Assembly: GCA_013336035.1 (NCBI GenBank) | Contig: JAAXUL010000652.1 | Coordinates: 1-5,097, forward strand | Length of the DNA stretch: 5,097 nt | Direction of reading: 5' to 3' | From: Chloroflexales bacterium | Lineage (GTDB): Bacteria > Chloroflexota > Chloroflexia > Chloroflexales > Chloroflexaceae | In this document: piece by piece, positions 1 through 5,097 of the stretch | Layout: every line of letters starts with the position of its first letter | Position numbering within the stretch: the first letter of the stretch is position 1 | Program-made: the position numbers and the translations under genes | Notes under the pieces: model-generated | Told to the model about the DNA's origin: nothing | What the model saw: the letters and a program-made list of their open reading frames with translations, nothing else | Databases searched by the model: none

Positions 1-798
1 CGCGGCCGGGACGTCTACATCATCCAGAGCACGGTCTTCCCCACCAACGACAGCTTCATGGAGCTGCTCTTCTGGATCGACGCCCTGAGCCGGGCCAGCG
101 CCGCCTCGGTGACCGCGATCATCCCCGACTTTAGCTACGCCAAAGGCGACAAAAAAGACGAGCCCCGCGTCTCGATCCGCGCGCGGGTCTGCGCCGACTG
201 CATCGAGGTCGCCGGCTGCGACCGCGTGGTCACGATGGACCTGCACGCGCCCCAGATCCAGGGCTTCTTCCGCGTGCCCGTCGACAACCTCTACGCCCTG
301 CCCATGCTGGTCGAGCGCATCATAGAGCTGAACCTGCCAAACCTGGTGGTCGTCTCGCCCGACGCGGGCTTCGTCAAGGCCGCCCGCCGCTACGCGCACG
401 CCCTTGGCGCCTCGCTCGCCATCGCCAACAAAGAGCGCACCGCCCACGACGAGCGCGCCGAGGTGATGGAGATCATCGGCGATGTCGCGGGCAAGTCCGC
501 CCTGATCGTCGACGACTTTACCACCTCCGGCGGCACGCTGACCGAGGTGGCCCACCGCCTGGCCGCGCGTGGCGCCCGCGACGTCTACGCCATGGTCAGC
601 CACGGCGTCCTGACCCCGGGCTCGATCGAGCGGATCGAGGCCAGCCCCCTGCGACGACTGTTTATCACCGACACGGTCGAGACCATGCCTGTCACCCTCA
701 CGCCAAAGATCGAGGTCGTCTCGGTCGCCCCGCTCTTCGCCGAAGCCATCCGTCGCATCCACTCCCGCGAGAGCGTCAGCGGGATGTTTCCGGCCTGA
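1..798 (+). CDS. prs: Ribose-phosphate pyrophosphokinase (PRPP synthetase), 5'-truncated by window edge
   Basis: Makes PRPP from ribose 5-phosphate and ATP in the cytoplasm, for nucleotide, histidine and tryptophan synthesis. The frame is open from base 1, so the ATG at 58 is internal: the preceding residues RGRDVYIIQSTVFPTND are conserved in the family. About 45-50 N-terminal residues are missing; 265 are visible, fitting a usual length near 310-315. Visible-fragment landmarks: flexible ATP loop YAKGDKKDEPR (46-56); TMDLHAPQIQGFF (78-90) with the conserved catalytic-site His82; a Lys-x-Arg pair in NKERTAHDERAEVM (143-156) at the place of the usual KRR; and the PRPP-binding loop VDDFTTSGGTL (170-180). 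That loop differs from the common bacterial DDMIDTAGT and is closer to the STGGT form recalled from archaeal enzymes. The stop TGA is 22 bp before pfk, suggesting cotranscription. The family call is secure; the regulatory class is not known. Confidence 0.95.
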   Translation, partial: RGRDVYIIQSTVFPTNDSFMELLFWIDALSRASAASVTAIIPDFSYAKGDKKDEPRVSIRARVCADCIEVAGCDRVVTMDLHAPQIQGFFRVPVDNLYALPMLVERIIELNLPNLVVVSPDAGFVKAARRYAHALGASLAIANKERTAHDERAEVMEIIGDVAGKSALIVDDFTTSGGTLTEVAHRLAARGARDVYAMVSHGVLTPGSIERIEASPLRRLFITDTVETMPVTLTPKIEVVSVAPLFAEAIRRIHSRESVSGMFPA

Positions 799-811
799 CA
801 GCTGATCCAGA

Positions 812-818
812 GAGGGAG
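812..818 (+). promoter_or_regulatory. Ribosome binding site of the phosphofructokinase gene
   Basis: The purine-rich run GAGGGAG lies two bases before the ATG at 821, inside the 22-bp gap after prs. It supports that ATG, which places the first PFK glycine motif (SGGDAQGMN) from residue 14, as expected for a short N-terminus. No promoter-like sequence is visible in this gap. Confidence 0.55.
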
Positions 819-820
819 CT

Positions 821-3058
821 ATGCCAGCGGAGCAGAGGATCAAGATCGGCGTCCTAACCAGCGGTGGCGATGCCCAGGGCATGAATGCCGCCGTGAGGGC
901 CGTCGTGCGAACCGGCATCAGCCGGGGCTGCGAGGTCTACGCCATCTACGAGGGCTACGAGGGCATGATCAAGGGCGGTGATCTGATCCGCCTGATGGGC
1001 TGGGATAACGTGGGCGGAATCCTACACAAGGGCGGGACGGTGATCGGCACCGCCCGCAGCGCCGGGTTTCGCACTCGCGAGGGCCGCCGTCGGGCGGCCC
1101 TCAATCTTCTCGCCCACGGCATCGACCGCCTGGTAGTGATCGGCGGCGACGGCAGCCTCACCGGGGCCGACGCCTTCCGCCGCGAGTGGCCCGAGCTGCT
1201 GCGCGAGCTGGTCGAGGCCGGCGAGATCGACGGCCCGACCGCCCAGGCCCACCCCTTCCTCGGCATCGTCGGCCTGGTCGGCTCAATCGACAACGACTTC
1301 GCTGGCACCGATATGACCATCGGCGCCGACTCGGCGCTCCACCGCATCACCGAGGCCCTCGACGCGATCACCTCGACCGCCGCCAGCCACCAGCGCACCT
1401 TCGTGATCGAGGTCATGGGCCGCCACTGCGGCTACCTCGCCCTGATGGGCGCGATCGCTGGCGGCGCCGACTGGGTGCTCATCCCCGAGCACCCGCCCGA
1501 GATCGACGACTGGGAGAGCGCGATGTGCGAGGCCCTGCGCGCCGGCCGCGAGAGCGGGCGCCGCGATAGCCTGGTCGTCGTGGCCGAGGGCGCCCAGGAC
1601 CGCTACGGCAAGCCGATCAGCGCTGACTATATCCGCCAGATCCTCGAGGAGCGCCTGGGCGAGGACACCCGCGTGACCATCCTGGGCCACGTGCAGCGGG
1701 GCGGCGCGCCCAGCGCCTTCGACCGCTGGATGAGCACACTGATCGGGCACACCGCCGTCGATGAGCTGATCGGCGCCACCCCCGAGCGCGAGCCGCAGCT
1801 GATCGGCATCCGCGAGAACCGCATCACCACGGCGCCCCTGATGCAGTGCGTGGCCCAGACTCACGCCGTCGCCGAGGCGATCAGCGTCCGCAACTACGAG
1901 CAGGCCATGGCCCTGCGCGGCAGCAGCTTCGGCGAGGCCTTCCGCACCCTGCGCACCCTGGTGCGCTCGAAGCCGCCGCAGCGAGGAGGCACGGTCCGCC
2001 CGCTGCGCTTCGCCGTCATCCACTCGGGCGGCCCGGCGCCCGGGATGAACACCGCCGCCCGTGTCGCCGTGCGCCTATTCGTCGACCAGGGCCACCAGGT
2101 TCTCGGGGTCCAGGGCGGGTTCCAGGGCCTGATCGACGGCAACATCGTCGAGATGGACTGGATGAGCGTGAGCGGATGGGCGACCATGGGCGGCGCCGAG
2201 CTGGGCACCAACCGCAAGATCCCCCAGGGCGCCGAGCTCTACCAGATCGCCCGCAACCTCGAGCGCTTCAACATCAACGGGATCCTGATGATCGGCGGCT
2301 CGGCGGGCTACCGGGCCTGCCACAGACTCTTCTCCGAGCGGCATATCTTCCCGGCCTTCGACATCCCGATGATCTGCCTGCCCGCGTCGATCAATAATAA
2401 CCTCCCTGGCTCCGAGCTGAGCATCGGCGCCGACACCGCCCTCAACAGCATCGTCGAGGCCGTCGACCGGATCAAGCAGACCGCCGTGGCCTCGCGCCGC
2501 TGCTTCGTCGTCGAGGTGATGGGCCGCGACTGCGGCTACCTGGCCCTGATGGGCGGCCTCGCCACCGGCGCCGAGCGGGTCTACCTGCCCGAGGAGGGCA
2601 TCACCCTGCGCGATCTGCAGGCCGACCTCGACGAGATGATCTACTGGTTCAAGCGCGGCAAGCGCCTCAGCCTGGTCATCCGCAACGAGAAGGCCAACCC
2701 GATCTACAGCACGGGCTTTATGGCCTCGCTCTTCGAGGAGGAGGGCAATCAGCTCTTCGAGGTGCGCCAGGCTATCCTCGGCCACCTCCAGCAGGGCGGC
2801 GACCCCTCGCCCTTCGACCGCATCCAGGCCACGCGCCTGAGCGTCAAGTGCGTCGAGTTCCTGATCGACCGGGCGGTCAACGGCCGCAACGAGGGCGCCT
2901 TCATCGGCTACAAGGGCGGGCGCGTCCAGATCATCAGCCTCGAGGATATGCCGCGTATGATGGAGCCCGACTTCGCCCGCCCCCGCGAGCAGTGGTGGAT
3001 GGGGCTCCGCGACGTGGCCCAGGCGATGCGCCAGCCCCCCGACGAGCTGCGCGGGTAG
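821..3058 (+). CDS. pfk: Tandem two-unit ATP-dependent 6-phosphofructokinase, eukaryotic type
   Basis: Phosphorylates fructose 6-phosphate to fructose 1,6-bisphosphate with ATP, the committed step of glycolysis. At 745 residues it is twice the usual bacterial length: N-terminal unit about 7-345, linker about 346-392, C-terminal unit about 395-745. The N-unit has GGDAQGMNAAVRAVVR (15-30), ATP motif GGDGS (108-112), GSIDND (154-159) with catalytic Asp157, Arg192, MGRHCGY (199-205), Arg284 and HVQRGG (290-295). Gly at 111 and 154 points to ATP rather than pyrophosphate as donor. In the C-unit these become GGSAG (492-496) and SINNN (523-527), so it should not catalyse, but sugar-phosphate contacts such as Arg560, His655 and MGRDCGY (567-573) remain. 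Many blocks, the linker (ALRGSSF) and the C-terminal EQWW (723-726) match the animal/fungal enzyme as I remember it. The protein ends about 20 residues after EQWW, without the longer animal regulatory tail. It lies 22 bp after prs, probably in the same operon. Confidence 0.93.
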   Translation: MPAEQRIKIGVLTSGGDAQGMNAAVRAVVRTGISRGCEVYAIYEGYEGMIKGGDLIRLMGWDNVGGILHKGGTVIGTARSAGFRTREGRRRAALNLLAHGIDRLVVIGGDGSLTGADAFRREWPELLRELVEAGEIDGPTAQAHPFLGIVGLVGSIDNDFAGTDMTIGADSALHRITEALDAITSTAASHQRTFVIEVMGRHCGYLALMGAIAGGADWVLIPEHPPEIDDWESAMCEALRAGRESGRRDSLVVVAEGAQDRYGKPISADYIRQILEERLGEDTRVTILGHVQRGGAPSAFDRWMSTLIGHTAVDELIGATPEREPQLIGIRENRITTAPLMQCVAQTHAVAEAISVRNYEQAMALRGSSFGEAFRTLRTLVRSKPPQRGGTVRPLRFAVIHSGGPAPGMNTAARVAVRLFVDQGHQVLGVQGGFQGLIDGNIVEMDWMSVSGWATMGGAELGTNRKIPQGAELYQIARNLERFNINGILMIGGSAGYRACHRLFSERHIFPAFDIPMICLPASINNNLPGSELSIGADTALNSIVEAVDRIKQTAVASRRCFVVEVMGRDCGYLALMGGLATGAERVYLPEEGITLRDLQADLDEMIYWFKRGKRLSLVIRNEKANPIYSTGFMASLFEEEGNQLFEVRQAILGHLQQGGDPSPFDRIQATRLSVKCVEFLIDRAVNGRNEGAFIGYKGGRVQIISLEDMPRMMEPDFARPREQWWMGLRDVAQAMRQPPDELRG

Positions 3059-3076
3059 GCCGGCCAGGCCGCCCCG

Positions 3077-3085
3077 TGGTATCAT
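3077..3085 (+). promoter_or_regulatory. Putative extended -10 promoter for the sulfurtransferase gene
   Basis: TGGTATCAT matches the extended -10 consensus TGnTATAAT at all but one fixed position and stands out as an AT-rich island in very GC-rich DNA between pfk and the sulfurtransferase gene. No -35 box is visible at 17 bp, which is acceptable for extended -10 promoters. Transcription would begin near 3092, giving a leader of about 28 nt before the ATG at 3120. Inferred from motif only. Confidence 0.45.
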
Positions 3086-3106
3086 GGCGGCACGCCCGAC
3101 AGAATT

Positions 3107-3112
3107 GAGGAG
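3107..3112 (+). promoter_or_regulatory. Ribosome binding site deciding the sulfurtransferase start
   Basis: GAGGAG lies seven bases before the ATG at 3120. The alternative in-frame ATG at 3084 has no Shine-Dalgarno sequence and sits inside the putative -10 element, so 3120 is the better start. Confidence 0.75.
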
Positions 3113-3119
3113 CAACCCG

Positions 3120-3992
3120 ATGCTTGAGCTGCCCGAGGGCCCCCTCGTCAGCGCCGCGTGGCTGGCCGCCAACCTGGGCCACCCCCAGCTGCGCGTGGTC
3201 GACATACGCGGCAAGGTGCTGCCCCCCACCGACCCCAAGCCCCACTACTTGGCGCTCCGCGAAGACTACGACGCCGGCCACATCCCCGGCGCCATCTATA
3301 TCGACTGGCTCGTCGACATTGTCGACCTCGACAACCCGGTGCCGGTGCAGGTCGCCCCGCCCGCACAGATCGCCGCCGTCCTCGGCGCCCTGGGCATCGG
3401 CGACGATAGCGCCATCGTGATCTACGACGACTGGTACTCGATGTTCGCCGGGCGCCTGCTCTGGGTGCTGCGCTACTACGGCTTCGAGCGCGCCCGCATC
3501 CTGAACGGCGGCCTGCTCAGGTGGCTCGCCGATGGGCGCGCCCTCACCACCGAGGCGCCGGCCTACCCCCCCGCCGTCTTCACGCCCCGCCCCCAGCCCC
3601 ACCTGCGCAAGGAGGCCGACCAGGTTTTGGCCGCCCTCGGCACCGGCACCCTGCTGATCGACGCCCGCAACGAGCGGGAGTTCCGCGGCGAGGAGTCGCG
3701 GGCCGCCCGCGGCGGCCATATCCCCGGCGCGGTCAACGTCTTCTACCAGAGCCTGCTCAGCGCCGACGACCACACCTATGCCTCGCCCGACGAGCTGCGG
3801 GCCCGCTTCGCCGCCGCCGGGGTCGACCTCGCCGGCCTCGAGGGGCGCGAGGTCGTGGCCTACTGCAACGGCGGCGTCTCGGCCACCCCCGCCGCTCTTG
3901 CCCTCGAGCTCGCCACCGGCAAGCGCGCCGCCCTCTACGACGGCTCGTGGAACGAGTGGGGCAATGACGCGGCCAGGCCGCTCGAGCGGTAG
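3120..3992 (+). CDS. Two-domain rhodanese-type sulfurtransferase (thiosulfate/3-mercaptopyruvate class)
   Basis: Transfers sulfane sulfur from a donor such as thiosulfate or 3-mercaptopyruvate to a thiophilic acceptor through a cysteine persulfide. From the ATG at 3120 it has 290 residues, normal for tandem-rhodanese enzymes. The N-terminal domain (about 8-140) has VVDIR (26-30), GHIPGAIYIDW (53-63) and, where an active cysteine would sit, the YDDW loop (102-105), so it is structural. The C-terminal domain (about 165-288) has LLIDARNEREFRG (178-190), GGHIPGAVNV (198-207) and the active loop YCNGGVSAT (248-256) with catalytic Cys249. The protein ends with the YDGSWNEWG motif (273-281). The loop fits neither the classic CRKGVT nor CGSGVTA pattern, so the donor cannot be named. 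The start at 3120 rests on a well-spaced GAGGAG; starting at 3084 would add MAARPTELRSNP. Probably has its own promoter 61 bp after pfk. No signal peptide, so cytoplasmic. Confidence 0.92.
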   Translation: MLELPEGPLVSAAWLAANLGHPQLRVVDIRGKVLPPTDPKPHYLALREDYDAGHIPGAIYIDWLVDIVDLDNPVPVQVAPPAQIAAVLGALGIGDDSAIVIYDDWYSMFAGRLLWVLRYYGFERARILNGGLLRWLADGRALTTEAPAYPPAVFTPRPQPHLRKEADQVLAALGTGTLLIDARNEREFRGEESRAARGGHIPGAVNVFYQSLLSADDHTYASPDELRARFAAAGVDLAGLEGREVVAYCNGGVSATPAALALELATGKRAALYDGSWNEWGNDAARPLER

Positions 3993-4005
3993 ATCCGCCA
4001 ATGAC

Positions 4006-4037
4006 GCAGCCCCACACTGCTCTAGAGGCCAGGCTGC
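4006..4037. repeat. Short inverted repeat in the sulfurtransferase-parA gap
   Basis: A perfect 6-bp inverted repeat, GCAGCC (4006-4011) and GGCTGC (4032-4037), flanks a 20-nt loop that contains the 8-bp palindrome CTCTAGAG (4020-4027). It lies after the sulfurtransferase stop and before the parA promoter. It could be a weak hairpin or a protein site. No T tract follows, so it is not called a terminator. May be chance in GC-rich DNA. Confidence 0.25.
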
Positions 4038-4051
4038 ACTGTTACCAATGG

Positions 4052-4060
4052 TGCTACAAT
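4052..4060 (+). promoter_or_regulatory. Putative extended -10 promoter for the parA-like gene
   Basis: TGCTACAAT matches TGnTATAAT with one mismatch and is the most AT-rich stretch of the 110-bp gap (3993-4102). No convincing -35 box is seen at 17 bp. Transcription would begin near 4067, with a leader of about 36 nt. A small inverted repeat, ACCA-a-TGGT (4044-4052), overlaps its upstream edge and could be an operator, but the arms are only four bases. Apart from this and the inverted repeat at 4006-4037, nothing else is seen in the gap. Confidence 0.5.
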
Positions 4061-4090
4061 CGCCTTGCGTAGATCCTCACTGATGCTCGT

Positions 4091-4094
4091 GGAG
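4091..4094 (+). promoter_or_regulatory. Ribosome binding site of the parA-like gene
   Basis: GGAG lies eight bases before the ATG at 4103 and supports that start, which places the Walker A lysines at residues 11 and 16 as usual for short ParA proteins. The nearby ATG at 4083 is in another frame. Confidence 0.6.
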
Positions 4095-4102
4095 CTACCC
4101 TG

Positions 4103-4867
4103 ATGGGCCACGTACTCGCGCTGGCGATGCAGAAGGGCGGCGTCGGCAAGACCACCACGACCCTGAGTCTGGGCGCGGTCCTCGCCGAGCGTGGCCGCCG
4201 CGTGCTGTTGATCGACCTGGACCCCCAGGCCAACCTTACCCAGGGCCTCAGCGTCGACCCCTCCGGGCTGGAGTACAGCGTCTACGAGGTGCTGCTCAAC
4301 CCCGAGAAGGGCACCGCGTTCGCGACCCTCGCCACAAGCGCGGGGGTGGATCTGATCCCTTCGTCCCTCGATCTAGCCGGCGCCGAGCTCGAGCTGGCGG
4401 GCAAGGTGGGCCGCGAGCTACTGCTGCGCAAGGCCCTGCGCGAGGCGCGCCAGAGCTACGACTATATCCTGGTCGACCCGCCGCCCAGCCTGGGCATCTT
4501 CTCGCTCAACGCCCTCGCCGCCTGCGACACGGTGCTGGTGCCGATGCAGCTCCACGCCTATGCCCTCAAGGCCATGCCGCAGCTCGAGCAGACGATCGCC
4601 CTGGTGCGAGAGATCCACCCGACCCTCGCTATCGGCGGTATCGTCTGCACCCTGGCCGACCGGCGCACCAATCTGAGCGGCCAGATCGAGCAGCAGGTGC
4701 GCGATGCGTACGGCGACCTCGTGTTCGAGACGGTGATCCCGATGAATGTGAAGCTGGCCGAGGCGCCGACGGCCGGGCTGCCAATCGGTCGCTACGCGCC
4801 CCAGAGCGCCGGCGCCCTGGCCTACGCGGCCCTCGCCACCGAGCTGGAGGTACGCTATGGCCGCTGA
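4103..4867 (+). CDS. parA: ParA/Soj-family partitioning ATPase
   Basis: A deviant Walker-type P-loop ATPase that forms ATP dimers, binds DNA non-specifically and positions a cargo (chromosome origin, plasmid or protein complex) with a partner that stimulates ATP hydrolysis. It has 254 residues, the size of short Soj-like proteins without an N-terminal helix-turn-helix. Motifs: Walker A' KGGVGKTT (11-18) with signature Lys11 and P-loop Lys16; the switch I/A' region LLIDLDPQANLT (35-46) with catalytic Asp40; and Walker B-like YILVDPPPSLG (121-131) with Asp125. The downstream segment PMNVKLAEAPTAGLPI (213-228) is typical of ParA/Soj. Its last 11 bases overlap the next gene, so the two are probably cotranslated. 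No origin or parS-like palindrome was recognised here, so chromosome segregation rather than another positioning task is not proven. The family call is very secure; the cargo is unknown. Confidence 0.93.
   Translation: MGHVLALAMQKGGVGKTTTTLSLGAVLAERGRRVLLIDLDPQANLTQGLSVDPSGLEYSVYEVLLNPEKGTAFATLATSAGVDLIPSSLDLAGAELELAGKVGRELLLRKALREARQSYDYILVDPPPSLGIFSLNALAACDTVLVPMQLHAYALKAMPQLEQTIALVREIHPTLAIGGIVCTLADRRTNLSGQIEQQVRDAYGDLVFETVIPMNVKLAEAPTAGLPIGRYAPQSAGALAYAALATELEVRYGR
4846..4850 (+). promoter_or_regulatory. Ribosome binding site of the gene overlapping parA
   Basis: A strong GGAGG inside the end of the parA-like gene, six bases before the ATG at 4857. Motif and spacing are close to ideal and support a real gene starting within parA. 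Confidence 0.75.
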
Positions 4868-5097
4868 CCCCTCCGAGACGCCCGCAGTCCGCCGTGGCAA
4901 AGGCCTGCGCCTCTCTACCCAACCGCCCGAGGATACGGCGCCCGCCCCGACGCCCTCCCAGGACGCCCCCGCCCACCCTGCCGAGACGCCCGCCGCGCGC
5001 CGCAAAGGCCTGCGCCTCTCTACCCAACCGCCCGAGGATACGGCGCCTGCTCCCGCCGTGGCGCCCCGCACCGCCGGCGCCCGCTGGCGCATCGGCA
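4857..5097 (+). CDS. Unrecognised protein coupled to ParA, 3'-truncated; repeated basic and Pro/Ala-rich N-terminus
   Basis: The frame starts at ATG 4857, overlaps the parA end by 11 bp and is open to the window edge (80 codons seen). A GGAGG six bases upstream supports it. I do not recognise the family. The visible part is rich in Pro, Ala, Thr and Glu/Asp with no hydrophobic core, so it is probably disordered. It contains two near-identical segments: ETPAVRRGKGLRLSTQ (7-22) and ETPAARRKGLRLSTQ (43-57), each followed by PPEDTAPAP. The 17 residues from Lys15 and from Lys50 are identical. After residue 70 the composition changes (RTAGARWRIG), perhaps where a folded part begins. The position directly after a ParA ATPase suggests a partner (ParB-like or a cargo adaptor). 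Basic residues in a flexible N-terminus are a known way for ParA partners to stimulate the ATPase. This function is inferred from context; no ParB or DNA-binding domain is visible. Confidence 0.8.
   Translation, partial: MAADPSETPAVRRGKGLRLSTQPPEDTAPAPTPSQDAPAHPAETPAARRKGLRLSTQPPEDTAPAPAVAPRTAGARWRIG
4875..4942 (+). repeat. Direct repeat copy 1 in the ParA-partner gene
   Basis: First of two in-frame direct repeats. Bases 4897-4942 are identical to 5002-5047 (46 of 46), and the flanking left part beginning GAGACGCCCGC is shared with a few changes and one extra codon (Gly in RRGKG). The core offset is 105 bp, or 35 codons. Confidence 0.9.
4983..5047 (+). repeat. Direct repeat copy 2 in the ParA-partner gene
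   Basis: Second copy, with core 5002-5047 identical to 4897-4942. It lacks one codon present in copy 1 (RRKG against RRGKG). Similarity fades after 5047, although the next few codons still give the same amino acids (APAP). Confidence 0.9.

Noticed and set aside
1186..1569. Arg/Pro-rich + strand frames inside pfk and other genes
   Set aside because: Out-of-frame readings of GC-rich codons with no start signal and no recognisable motif.
821..3058. Pyrophosphate-dependent phosphofructokinase
   Set aside because: The phosphate-donor positions are Gly in GGDGS and in VGSIDND, as in ATP enzymes, rather than the Asp and Lys of PPi enzymes.
3058..3075. Terminator hairpin after pfk (GGCCGGCC and nearby GGCC)
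   Set aside because: Short self-complementary GC runs are expected by chance here, and no T tract follows.
2075..3238. Long open frame on the minus strand (387 codons) opposite pfk
   Set aside because: It lies wholly opposite well-supported coding sequence, has low-complexity Ala/Gly/Val/Asp-rich composition and no family motif. Such antisense frames are usual in GC-rich genes.
2934..4001. Minus-strand open frame (355 codons) opposite the sulfurtransferase
   Set aside because: Same reason: it mirrors the codon bias of the real gene, ends in an Arg/Gly-rich stretch and spans two real genes and their gap.
4006..4050. Rho-independent terminator after the sulfurtransferase gene
   Set aside because: The GCAGCC/GGCTGC stem is only 6 bp with a 20-nt loop and no T tract follows.
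4897..5047. CRISPR array or parS-type iterons
   Set aside because: There are only two copies, in frame inside a coding sequence, with the gap between them also coding. They are not palindromic, so a protein repeat explains them.
4418..5092. Minus-strand open frames opposite parA and the following gene
   Set aside because: Their repeated stretches (for example SSGGWVERRRPL) are only the antisense of the direct repeats. The + strand frame has an ideal ribosome binding site and operon position.

Overview
This is a GC-rich bacterial chromosomal window, densely coded on the + strand, with five genes: two are cut by the window edges and three are complete. The G/C-ending codon use, a PRPP synthetase with an unusual PRPP loop, and extended -10 promoter-like sequences in the gaps suggest a member of the Chloroflexota, perhaps class Chloroflexia. 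That assignment is an impression from the proteins and cannot be proven from this window alone. No RNA gene, insertion sequence, CRISPR array or integrase was seen.

Layout. Positions 1-798 carry the 3' part of a ribose-phosphate pyrophosphokinase gene (prs). After 22 bp, positions 821-3058 encode a 745-residue 6-phosphofructokinase made of two fused PFK units. Its block order and motifs match the tandem-duplicated eukaryotic enzyme rather than the usual ~320-residue bacterial one. The N-terminal unit has a full ATP-dependent active site. The C-terminal unit has lost the catalytic aspartates and is probably an effector-binding half. After 61 bp with a likely extended -10 promoter, positions 3120-3992 encode a two-domain rhodanese sulfurtransferase. 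A 110-bp gap with a second extended -10 promoter leads to a ParA/Soj-type ATPase (4103-4867). An 11-bp overlap then leads into an unrecognised gene (4857 to the window end).

How the genes may work together. prs and pfk look like one transcription unit. Both use ATP on sugar phosphates at the junction of glycolysis, the pentose phosphate pathway and nucleotide synthesis. The rhodanese looks like a separate unit. The ParA-like ATPase and the overlapping downstream gene look translationally coupled and probably form a partition or positioning pair. The visible start of the downstream protein is a proline/alanine-rich, probably disordered region with two near-identical copies of a basic RRxKGLRLSTQ-type segment. 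At DNA level the copies share a perfect 46-bp direct repeat.

The points most worth a second look are the eukaryotic-type tandem PFK in a bacterium and the duplicated basic tail on the putative ParA partner.
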